Source of the DNA: Solibacillus cecembensis | GTDB lineage: Bacteria; Bacillota; Bacilli; Bacillales_A; Planococcaceae | Assembly (NCBI RefSeq): GCF_001439635.1 | Contig: NZ_LMBZ01000003.1 | Span: 127,835 to 191,834, forward strand | Length of the DNA: 64,000 bases | Reading direction: 5' to 3' | In this document: piece after piece, positions 57,971 to 64,000 of the stretch | How positions within the stretch are numbered: the stretch's first letter is position 1 | Layout of the letters: the number at the start of each line of letters is the position of its first letter | Translations under genes and position numbers: made by a program | The notes under the pieces: model-generated | Seen by the model: only the letters and a program-made list of their open reading frames with translations | The model's database searches: none | What the model was told of the DNA's origin: nothing

Positions 57971-57984
57971 ACTCTTAAGCGTAT
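57969..57984. promoter_or_regulatory. operator 2 of the repressor switch
   Basis: ATACTCTTAAGCGTAT, palindromic at 14 of 16 positions (the T/C pair flanking CTTAAG mismatches). It covers the end of the early promoter -10. Confidence 0.72.
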
Positions 57985-58012
57985 AAGTGATGCATATTTT
58001 TTTAATCCATTT

Positions 58013-58028
58013 ATACTTGTAAGCGTAT
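58013..58028. promoter_or_regulatory. operator 3 of the repressor switch
   Basis: ATACTTGTAAGCGTAT, sharing ATACT and AAGCGTAT with operator 2. It lies 44 bp downstream, in the leader of the first early gene. Confidence 0.68.
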
Positions 58029-58050
58029 AAAATTGTTGTGGGGTGATTAA

Positions 58051-58257
58051 GTGAAGCAGGCTATAACGGAAAAGCAGTATGTAAAGGTGTGGTTAAAGTT
58101 GCTTACAGAAGTAACGCAAGTACCCAGGCGAATCATTAAAGCAGTAGATGGCTATTTCTTCGATGAAGAATGCGCAGACATCCGCCCATATTTCTACGGA
58201 TCAATCTCGTTTGCATTGGCGATAACATTATTCTTGTATATGGCGGTAGGGGAGTGA
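58051..58257 (+). CDS. small early membrane protein
   Basis: A 68-residue protein starting with GTG after TGGGGTGAT. The first two thirds are basic and amphipathic (KQYVKVWLKLLTEVTQVPRR); a hydrophobic segment (SISFALAITLFLYMAV) forms the C-terminus, so it is probably a tail-anchored membrane protein. It is the first gene from the repressed rightward promoter. I do not recognise a family. A Cro-like role is unlikely because no helix-turn-helix is visible. Confidence 0.6.
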   Translation: MKQAITEKQYVKVWLKLLTEVTQVPRRIIKAVDGYFFDEECADIRPYFYGSISFALAITLFLYMAVGE

Positions 58258-58262
58258 TTTTA

Positions 58263-58294
58263 CAGTTACGCTGTTATTCAGTTACACCGTTATA
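58263..58294. repeat. two 16-bp tandem repeats
   Basis: CAGTTACGCTGTTATT is followed directly by CAGTTACACCGTTATA. The role is unknown; it lies between two early genes. Confidence 0.6.
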
Positions 58295-58339
58295 GGCTAA
58301 TTACGCGGGGGAGACGTATTGTTCGAAAGGAGAGCGATT

Positions 58340-58744
58340 TTGGATTATATAAAAATAATAAACTATCGCGGCTATGAGGTGAGTGTGAAGCGTCCTCCAA
58401 GAAAGATAAGGAGTGATCGCAAGCATACAGTAAAGGCCTTGTTATCGGAAAAGGAAAAGAAGTTAGTGAACGCCGTCATGTTGTCGTAAGGCTACGATTA
58501 TGTAGTCGACTTTGTAACTGACGCAATTAAGAACTACTCACACTTAGCGATTACACAGGACGACATACAAGCAGCTAAGCGTCCTTTACGAGAGGTAGAC
58601 GGCATTCAAGTGAATGGAAGGCTAGACGAAGCAGTATACGATAAATTTCGGGTCATACAGGCTAGGGAGAATCTTAATCAGCGACAAGTAACGCTTGTCC
58701 TAATCAAAAAAGCGGTAGAAATCGAAGGGTTTCGCTGGAAATAA
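58340..58744 (+). pseudogene. early gene interrupted by an in-frame TAA
   Basis: A TTG start at 58340 with GGAGAG upstream opens a frame beginning DYIKIINYRGYEVSVK. Codon 50 (58487-58489) is TAA, after which the same frame continues without stop for 84 codons (GYDYVVDFVTDAIKNYS to EIEGFRWK) and ends at 58742. Good coding character on both sides and no restart codon just after the stop suggest one gene of about 134 codons broken by a single point mutation. Function not recognised. Deliberate read-through is possible but unsupported. Confidence 0.6.
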
Positions 58745-58759
58745 TAGGAGGCTATACGC

Positions 58760-59011
58760 ATGCATATTAAAAATGAGTATATTCAGTTGGACAGTGACTA
58801 CGGATTAGTGCAATCAACGATGCAAATTATAGAGAATGTACAGTTTATCTTCTTTGAAGAAACGCAAGATGCATCGATAATCATCAACGATCAAGATATT
58901 AACGTCAACTATACGCAAGAACTAGCGGACATCATCGCAAACTTGCACAATTACACGGCAGAGCAGCTACTGATAGCCTTAGCTCAACAAGGCGATCGCA
59001 GAGTTTCGTAG
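58760..59011 (+). CDS. small hypothetical phage protein
   Basis: An 83-residue acidic protein (MHIKNEYIQLDSDYG...) with AGGAGGC upstream of its ATG and 15 bp between it and the preceding broken gene. The repeated pattern of isoleucine-rich strands (QFIFFEETQDASIIINDQD) suggests a small beta-rich fold. No family recognised. It is the last gene before the 1.3-kb gene-free region. Confidence 0.6.
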   Translation: MHIKNEYIQLDSDYGLVQSTMQIIENVQFIFFEETQDASIIINDQDINVNYTQELADIIANLHNYTAEQLLIALAQQGDRRVS

Positions 59012-59017
59012 CATTCT

Positions 59018-59175
59018 ATACGGAGTTTGGTACGTAAAACTACGGTATGGCTTTGCTAGTTCATACGTAAGTTCAGTCTGATACGGTGTTTAGTACGTAA
59101 AACTACGGTATTGCGTTAGAAATTCGTACACAAGTTCAGACCGATACGGTATTTAGTACGGTAAAACCCGTAGTT
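59018..59175. repeat. 63-bp direct tandem repeats, about 2.5 copies
   Basis: Units start with ATACGG at 59018, 59081 and 59144, exactly 63 bp apart. Each carries TACGTAAAACTACGG (varied in the third copy) and, in the first two, a later AAGTTCAG. Length is divisible by three, but stops occur in every frame. Possible iteron-type binding sites or RNA repeats. Confidence 0.75.
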
Positions 59176-59444
59176 TCAATTAGGGACGTAACGCTACGTT
59201 TTACTTGCCGACTGATAGTGTAATTGCGCAGTTACGCTAGAAGTTGAAGAACGGTGGGGCTGACTAGACGGATTTCTAGCAGTCAATTACAGCAGAGTGC
59301 GGAAGTGACGCTCACAGAATCGACTTCAATCCGTTAATAATGGACGGCTCACTTGAGGGTTAAATTATATAGAGAGATTACGTGTATCGCGATGCTAAGG
59401 CGAACACTTACGTTGTACTGTTGCTGCACTATAGCGTAATTAAT

Positions 59445-59605
59445 AACGGTCTTTGTTGCAGCATTGATCGAGCAATACTGCGGATTTAGTTACAGCTTTA
59501 TCCGCAAAAGTAAGTCGTTGGCGCGACTTACTTAATGAAAATAGAATTTGTGAACGTTTTGGCGGACGTTCTTATATAAACGGTCTTTGTTGCTGCATTG
59601 ACCGA
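59445..59605 (+). repeat. duplicated 27-bp hairpin motif
   Basis: AACGGTCTTTGTTGC followed by [A/T]GCATTGA[T/C]CGA occurs at 59445-59471 and 59579-59605. CGGTC pairs with GATCG in copy 1 and GACCG in copy 2, so the difference between copies keeps the stem (G-U versus G-C). Each copy is followed by a further hairpin. Confidence 0.65.
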
Positions 59606-59860
59606 TGGGCTAGATGCGAATTGGCGACGTATCTAGCCTTTGTTTTACCGTGCTAATTAGCGCTGTGAGGCGTTCTAAACTGTGAAGGGAAGTATTTATC
59701 ATTAACGCTGTACTGACGCTAATTTGAAAAGGAATCTACGGGGGATTGTACGTCATAAGTTCGTAGGTATATCGACGCGTTTTAAGTTTATTTTGTTGAA
59801 AAGTGCGCAACATCGGAAATTTAGGCATATCAGTAAGTAGGGGGATTTTTTAGAGAGTTT

Positions 59861-60270
59861 TGTTGCAAATCGATGTGTCCGAGTCTGCTTTATATAGTAG
59901 GAGATAAAAAGTTTTCAAAAGTTTTTTCTTAAATTTGTCCCAAATCGGTACAGTTTACTGAGGGTATAGAGTAGAAGGGAAAGTTTTCCGTTTGTTGTCC
60001 TAAATGGCTTTTGAGTTCGGGTATATAAAGTAAGTGGAAATTTTATTAATTCCGTTCAAGTGGCGTGGCAGCAACGTTTGTAACGTTTTAGTCGCAATAC
60101 TTACGAATGGTAAGTGATATCGGAAAAAGATTTTACTCCCCTATGTAATATAAGAGGTACTTTTTCAAAGTGATATCAAATTTATTTTTTATCGAGAAGT
60201 ATCTAGTAGGGAAGAATTTTACGCAAAAGTGTACGGATTAGAAAATTTATCTATATAAGTTCAATAGAAG
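59861..60270 (+). repeat. degenerate series of TATA-containing units
   Basis: TATATAGTAGG-like cores at 59891, 59965, 60022, 60142, 60200 and 60253 are spaced by about 55-75 bp or twice that. The first three follow an AAATCG/AAATGG motif 20-24 bp upstream and precede a GGAAA-TTTT stretch. They resemble repeated promoters or protein-binding sites ahead of the phage genes. Confidence 0.45.
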
Positions 60271-60331
60271 GCGATTCCGTCGATCAATCGGCGTGAGATA
60301 CAGCCAATAACAAGTTAAAGGAGACGATTTT

Positions 60332-60820
60332 ATGACGGAACAAACAACGCAAACAAACGATGTTCAAAAGGCTTTACCGTACAAATATGACGCAGGTTGG
60401 ACGGGCATTCCGAACGCAATATTTGAACTTTACGCATTCCATCCGAAATATACAGCTACATGTACCAGCGTATATCTATTTTTACTGCATCGCCATAATT
60501 CAAAGTACGGCTACGCATTTCCGACGCAAGATCAAATAGCGGATGCACTATGCTTAAGTAGGAGTGCCGTAAATACTGCAATTAGCACGCTAAAGTTTCT
60601 TGTATTAATTGATGCAGAGCGCAATCCGGACCACGATAACGTCGTATACTTCTTGAAACGTCCAATCGATAATCGACTATCGTTTGAAATTCGATTCCCG
60701 GAGGCGAAAACAAGACGTTTAAAACATGAGGCGTCGCGTGAGCAAGATAAACAGAAAAGGCATAAACGTCAAACGGAATTTAGAGAGAAGCAGGCTGCGG
60801 CCAAAGCCGGATTATTGTAG
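60332..60820 (+). CDS. winged-helix DNA-binding protein, phage replication/regulation type
   Basis: A 162-residue protein. After a polar N-terminus, residues 40-110 form a helix-turn-helix of the HTH_36 type often found at the N-terminus of phage and plasmid replication initiators (FPTQDQIADALCLSRSAVNT). The C-terminal 50 residues are strongly basic (RRLKHEASREQDKQKRHKR), suited to nucleic-acid binding. Start preceded by AAAGGAGACG. It could be a replication initiator for the adjacent repeat region or a late-gene regulator; the sequence does not decide. Confidence 0.65.
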   Translation: MTEQTTQTNDVQKALPYKYDAGWTGIPNAIFELYAFHPKYTATCTSVYLFLLHRHNSKYGYAFPTQDQIADALCLSRSAVNTAISTLKFLVLIDAERNPDHDNVVYFLKRPIDNRLSFEIRFPEAKTRRLKHEASREQDKQKRHKRQTEFREKQAAAKAGLL

Positions 60821-61062
60821 CACTGTAATTGCAATGTGTGAATTTTATAATCTGTGTGTGTAAATATTGTACCGTATTAATACTTACTTACTAAGACTTA
60901 CGTATAAAGACTTAAAACATTTAGCGCCCATTAATGCTTAAAAGAGCGCATTAATAAACGCTATCTATCATTCTTATATATCTTAGCGATGGAATTTAAG
61001 AGAGTATAAAAAATACAACGTGTGGTTAAATTTTTACACCACGTTAATGGAGGAATCAGCCA
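60821..61062. promoter_or_regulatory. intergenic region with inverted repeat before the zinc-finger gene
   Basis: AT-rich spacer with no gene. AACGTG (61017-61022) and CACGTT (61040-61045) form an inverted repeat with TTTTT-rich centre just upstream of the ribosome site, a possible operator. GCGCCCATTAATGC and GCGCATTAATAAAC are loosely repeated near 60935. Confidence 0.4.
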
Positions 61063-62016
61063 ATGACGAAAGCAGTCGCAGCCAAACCGAAAGTAAAAGG
61101 TACAACGCGTGCATTAATTGAAATCGCAGAAGTAGAAGGTCGAGTTATAACACTAGAGTCGGTATATCCTGGCTCAATCTATACGCATAAGATTTTAAAA
61201 GCACGACATAATCCGAAATATAGCGCAGATTTTCCGAAGGCGAAGAAGCCGTCCATATTAGAACAGTTCGCTAATGTACAGGACAAGGCGCTAAAAACTG
61301 CGAAGGTTACGACGTTAGAGGGTATGACTAGAGAATTCGCTAAATTATCGGAGTATATGGATCGCAATAGAATCAAAGCGAATCCGCCTATTTACGATAA
61401 GGCGTATGTTGAACGTTCAGAATTTACGATTACAGATTTATATAACGATATAATGTCGAGGATTGAATGGTCGTTGATTCGAAATGTGGCGCTAATTTAC
61501 ACGTTTGGATGCGATGCGATGCCGTATCTTTCTCCCGTATTAGATTACTCGTATTACGTACAGCAGCGTAAGAAGTTTCGTCAATGTAAGTACATGTTTT
61601 GCATGAACATGTTCGCTATCGAAGGAGATAATTTCCGTGACGCTAAATCAAAGCGAGTTGATAGCCGATTCTGTTCTGATGAATGCCGCAAAGCCTCGCA
61701 CGATGCGAAAAGACGTTATAAAAGCACAGGCTCGTATTTGCCAGTTGAGTATTATGTTCCTATTTACGATGAATCAGAGGGTGATAGATACCGTAGAAAT
61801 GAAGTTATCAAGCCGTTTGATAAGATTGAAAAACAGATAGCGAAGGGTAAAGTACAGTCGCCAGTAAAAATAAAACCGCCGAGCTATAAGCATGGCAAAG
61901 TGATTTCGTTTAGGTCGTTAGCAGATGCGAAAAAAGCCGAAGAAAATACTGATAAAGTTGATATTATAGGCGTTTATAGGGAGATTATCCGTCGGACAAA
62001 TCCCAATATAGTATAA
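61063..62016 (+). CDS. phage protein with treble-clef (CGNR-like) zinc finger
   Basis: A 317-residue protein. Its central zinc finger has FRQCKYMFCMNMF followed about 30 residues later by RFCSDECRKASHDAKRR, a pattern like the CGNR/treble-clef fingers (C-x4-C and C-x3-C with a basic helix). The N-terminal part (about 30-150) is helical, and the C-terminal 100 residues are basic and polar. It is probably a DNA- or RNA-binding regulator of the element. No exact family recognised. The start has TGGAGGAAT upstream. Confidence 0.6.
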   Translation: MTKAVAAKPKVKGTTRALIEIAEVEGRVITLESVYPGSIYTHKILKARHNPKYSADFPKAKKPSILEQFANVQDKALKTAKVTTLEGMTREFAKLSEYMDRNRIKANPPIYDKAYVERSEFTITDLYNDIMSRIEWSLIRNVALIYTFGCDAMPYLSPVLDYSYYVQQRKKFRQCKYMFCMNMFAIEGDNFRDAKSKRVDSRFCSDECRKASHDAKRRYKSTGSYLPVEYYVPIYDESEGDRYRRNEVIKPFDKIEKQIAKGKVQSPVKIKPPSYKHGKVISFRSLADAKKAEENTDKVDIIGVYREIIRRTNPNIV

Positions 62017-62042
62017 GGGGCAATAGCCCGTATTTATTTTTG
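62016..62042 (+). terminator. weak hairpin after the zinc-finger gene
   Basis: GGGC-AATA-GCCC followed by a T-rich but interrupted run. Possible terminator. Confidence 0.35.
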
Positions 62043-62083
62043 GGTAGCATGTGAGTAAATGATAGTAAAAGGAGGATAACAGT

Positions 62084-62329
62084 ATGACCGGTGAACAGTT
62101 AAAGGAATTACGAGGGACTTTAGGTGTGTCACAAAAGGATTTCGCTAAGATGGTCGGAGTAGGTTACAGCACAATCTCTAATATCGAGAGTGGCGCGCGA
62201 ACTATGAGTTTATTAACTCGGGCTAAGATAGTGCAAAAAATTGAGTTTGACGAAGGTTTATTTATTTTTGTTGATAAATCACAAAAATTAGATAGATTAA
62301 TCCATAATTACACATTAACACATAAATAG
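62084..62329 (+). CDS. small XRE/Cro-type DNA-binding protein
   Basis: An 81-residue protein whose first 55 residues are a helix-turn-helix (ELRGTLGVSQKDFAKMVGVG, then YSTISNIESGARTMS). Strong ribosome site AAAGGAGG. The C-terminus is short and has no effector domain. It is far from the main switch, so it may regulate the later genes rather than act as Cro. Oriented with the structural genes. Confidence 0.78.
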   Translation: MTGEQLKELRGTLGVSQKDFAKMVGVGYSTISNIESGARTMSLLTRAKIVQKIEFDEGLFIFVDKSQKLDRLIHNYTLTHK

Positions 62330-62363
62330 TCAAAAGTAAAGTCTTTTGAGTTTCGGTAAATAA

Positions 62364-62642
62364 ATGGTAAAGGGGAGGCTCACTATTACAGCAGAACTTT
62401 GGCGACAGACAGATACAACGTTCGCGCTTTATATCGACGCAAAGCATGAGCGAGAAATCCGCAATATTAAACGATCCCGTGATTGGGACGTAACAGCAAC
62501 GTATCAAAAAGGCGATCAACTTGTCGGCTTACAGTGGCGTGTACCGGAATCGGAATATCGAGCAGCAAAACGTATAGAAAATCGCGCCAATAAAAGCGTA
62601 CATGATTCAGCGGTAAAGAGCGCTAGGAAAGGCGTAGGATAG
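62364..62642 (+). CDS. small hypothetical protein; start codon uncertain
   Basis: A 92-residue frame with ELWRQTDTTFALYIDAKHE and a basic C-terminus (RAAKRIENRANKSVHDS). The ATG at 62364 has no ribosome site ahead. Instead AAAGGGGAGG lies inside the frame, ideally spaced for the ATT codon at 62385, so translation may begin there and give about 85 residues. Function unknown; conserved strand pattern with GLQWRVPESEYR. Confidence 0.5.
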   Translation: MVKGRLTITAELWRQTDTTFALYIDAKHEREIRNIKRSRDWDVTATYQKGDQLVGLQWRVPESEYRAAKRIENRANKSVHDSAVKSARKGVG

Positions 62643-62744
62643 CGAAGGTACAAACACCTTACCTATGATGCTATCGACGCTAGAATCAAGCGAAATGACG
62701 TATTTATGTCAATATACGTAGCTAAAAAACGAGGGGGAAACTTT

Positions 62745-62915
62745 ATGACAAACGATCAATTACAACCACAAGAAATCGAAGAACCGAAACTATTTACACA
62801 GAGGGAACTTGAAGAAATTATCGCTAAACGACTATTTCGAGAGCGGAAAAAGATCGCAAAATTAATCCAACCTTTATCGGAATACCTTCAACTTCTTTCC
62901 GAGGAGGTGAAGTAA
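62745..62915 (+). CDS. small protein resembling the N-terminal part of phage scaffolds
   Basis: A 56-residue acidic-then-basic protein. LFTQRELEEIIAKRLFRERK resembles the segment that opens the coiled coil of DUF4355/Gp20-type scaffolding proteins. The ATG at 62745 follows GAGGGGGAAA. Its stop directly abuts the next start, and the next ribosome site lies in its last codons. It may be the detached first half of a split scaffold. Confidence 0.55.
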   Translation: MTNDQLQPQEIEEPKLFTQRELEEIIAKRLFRERKKIAKLIQPLSEYLQLLSEEVK

Positions 62916-63371
62916 ATGACAGATGAAACAATCGTTCAGACTAACGTAGAAGTGACGGAGGAACAGGAAATCGAACAATCTACGGAAATAGACGTGTTAC
63001 GAGCACAGGTTGCCGAGTATGAGGAGTTAAAGGCGCAATTGGCAGAGCAAGAGGCAACTCAAAAAGCCGAACTATTCGCGCAGAAGGTCGAACAATCAGG
63101 CGTTAAAGATTTCGATAAATTACGACCGTTCCTAGATGCTGCGAAGCTAGAAGGTGATGCGCTCGACGAATTACTCGGCGTTTTGCAAGGTATGAAGTCA
63201 AAGCAGAATCCGATAGGCACAGCGACAAATGGCGGTAGTGGAGAAAAGACTGCTCAACAGATTGTACTCGCAGATGCAAAGGCAATAGCCAAACGTACGG
63301 GGTCAATCGAAGATATTGCAGCGTTTAGTGGACTAAAACAAAAAATTAGACAATTTGGGGGACAACGATAA
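62916..63371 (+). CDS. putative capsid scaffolding protein
   Basis: A 151-residue acidic, helical protein. A coiled coil covers about 20-65 (EIDVLRAQVAEYEELKAQLA), then VKDFDKLRPFLDAAKLEGDA, a Gly/Asn-rich linker and a short basic C-terminus (FSGLKQKIRQFGGQR) of the kind that contacts the capsid protein. Position immediately before the major capsid gene, with one-base overlap (TAATG), supports a scaffold role. Ribosome site GAGGAGGTGA. Confidence 0.7.
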   Translation: MTDETIVQTNVEVTEEQEIEQSTEIDVLRAQVAEYEELKAQLAEQEATQKAELFAQKVEQSGVKDFDKLRPFLDAAKLEGDALDELLGVLQGMKSKQNPIGTATNGGSGEKTAQQIVLADAKAIAKRTGSIEDIAAFSGLKQKIRQFGGQR

Positions 63372-64000
63372 TGACAAACGCAATTAACACAACAAACTTA
63401 GTAGGTAAGAAAGAATCTGTAGTAGATGAGGTACTTTTACTCAATCCAAACCAAACACCTTTAATTAATTTACTCGGCTTTAGTCAGCCAGTAACTAATA
63501 CAATCCATCAATGGTATGAAGATACAACGTTTGCAACAAAAACAAAGGTAACAGCCATAGTAACAGACGCAGCCACGGAATTAACAGTAGCAAGCGTGGA
63601 GCCGTTCGTAATTAATTCAGTCGCGCAAATTGATGAAGAGTTAGTTCTTGTTACTGCGATTGATAAGTCGGCTAAAAAGCTGACAGTTGAGCGAGGATAT
63701 GCGGATACTACTGCGGTAGCAATCGTAAAAGATGCTGATATAGAGTTCCAATACGATATGACTCCGGAGGGAGCAGACGCACCGAAATCACGATATAAGG
63801 CGCGTACTCCTCAAAATAACGTAACGCAAATCTTCATGGAGTCGGTAGAAGTAACAGGTACGGCACAAGAAGTCGACCAGTACGGTGTAGATGACCTTTA
63901 TAACTACGAAAAAGCGAAGAAACAGCAGGAAGTAGCGCTACAGCTTGAAAAATCACTAATCAACGGAATCAAGCTAGACAACGGCACGGTGCGACATATG
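63371..64000 (+). CDS. major capsid protein, SU10/DUF5309-like (3' end outside window)
   Basis: The first 210 codons of a protein beginning MTNAINTTNLVGKKESVVDE, with VLLLNPNQTPLINLLG and later ARTPQNNVTQIFMESVEVTG. These blocks are typical of the SU10/DUF5309 major head proteins (HK97 fold). An insertion around residues 60-110 (AIVTDAATELTVASVEPFV, KLTVERGYADTTAVAIV) looks like the added surface domain seen in relatives. The frame is open to the window edge. It is preceded directly by the scaffold gene. Confidence 0.82.
   Translation, partial: MTNAINTTNLVGKKESVVDEVLLLNPNQTPLINLLGFSQPVTNTIHQWYEDTTFATKTKVTAIVTDAATELTVASVEPFVINSVAQIDEELVLVTAIDKSAKKLTVERGYADTTAVAIVKDADIEFQYDMTPEGADAPKSRYKARTPQNNVTQIFMESVEVTGTAQEVDQYGVDDLYNYEKAKKQQEVALQLEKSLINGIKLDNGTVRHM

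Larger units (their letters stand above)
59176..60331 (+). other. gene-free, hairpin- and repeat-rich region
   Basis: I see no credible reading frame in about 1.15 kb. It holds a duplicated hairpin motif (59445 and 59579) and strong stems AAGTAAGTCG/CGACTTACTT (59508/59524), GAACGT/ACGTTC (about 59554) and GGCTAGAT/ATCTAGCC (about 59608). From 59861 to 60270 there is a series of promoter-like units. It lies downstream of the early promoter and may be transcribed as a long RNA or serve as a replication or packaging region. Confidence 0.5.
54831..64000 (+). mobile_element. integrated phage-like element, left part (right end outside window)
   Basis: The element begins after the A-type carrier gene with a tyrosine integrase. 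It continues through a lysogeny-type switch, small early genes, a long gene-free repeat region and capsid-assembly genes, and runs off the window inside the major capsid gene. Codon and oligonucleotide use (many TACG/CGTA words) differ by eye from the host part. The exact left boundary and att core cannot be fixed without the right end. No terminase, portal, polymerase or helicase gene is present in the visible 9.2 kb. Confidence 0.88.

Noticed and set aside
59019..59363. A reading frame with no TAA for about 114 codons but six TAG and one TGA, hinting at amber recoding
   Set aside because: No start or ribosome site, no suppressor tRNA in view, other genes of the element use all three stops normally, and the pattern is explained by a 63-bp repeat (divisible by three) rich in TTAGTAC-type words.

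Overview
The window reads as the chromosome of a low-GC, endospore-forming Bacillales bacterium. A germinant-receptor operon (ger), the sporulation gene yunB and gene orders matching the Bacillus subtilis yus, suf and yun/yut neighbourhoods support this. The mix of genes and intergenic repeat elements suggests Planococcaceae (Lysinibacillus/Solibacillus-like); that placement is inference. About 54.8 kb is host core genome. The last 9.2 kb is the left part of an integrated phage-like element that runs off the window.

Layout. 1-10 kb: the end of a 5'-3' exonuclease gene, a gerB-gerA-gerC operon, two C39-like proteins, an ECF sigma factor with a membrane-anchored partner behind a near-perfect ECF promoter, an MFS exporter and a thioredoxin. 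10-16 kb: fadN-fadA-fadE for fatty acid beta-oxidation behind a FadR-type operator. 16-20.5 kb: yusI, gcvH, yusF, yusE, then a SAM riboswitch and metNPQ for methionine import. 20.6-27.1 kb: a GltC-like LysR regulator and sufCDSUB for Fe-S cluster assembly. 27.2-41.3 kb: assimilatory sulfate reduction. This comprises sulfate ABC transporter genes, cysH, cysD and a cysN-cysC fusion, cysQ on the other strand, then cobA, sirB, yezD, cysJ and cysI. Together they import sulfate, activate it, reduce it to sulfide, recycle PAP and make siroheme. 41.4-54.7 kb: yunF, yunD, an HD-GYP protein, yunB, lipA, yutD, yutE, yutF, yuzB, yutJ (with paired Rex-like sites), a chemoreceptor, yuzD, yutI, a DUF2225 protein and an A-type Fe-S carrier.

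54.8-64 kb: mobile element. A tyrosine integrase is followed by a candidate structured RNA of about 390 nt, an unrecognised AT-rich cargo gene, and a repressor / divergent early promoter with three 16-bp operators. Small genes follow, one broken by an in-frame stop, then 1.3 kb of repeat- and hairpin-rich DNA without genes. Next come a winged-helix protein, a zinc-finger protein, a Cro-like protein, scaffold-like proteins and an SU10/DUF5309-type major capsid protein cut by the window end. No terminase or portal gene precedes the capsid genes. The element may therefore be a rearranged prophage or a capsid-encoding satellite.

The observations most worth following are the structured RNA candidate at 56085-56470, the repeat region at 59012-60331, the multibranched element between fadA and fadE (its leading hairpin recurs after cysH), the Rex-box palindrome before yutJ, and translation starts placed inside terminator-like hairpins (yunB, integrase).
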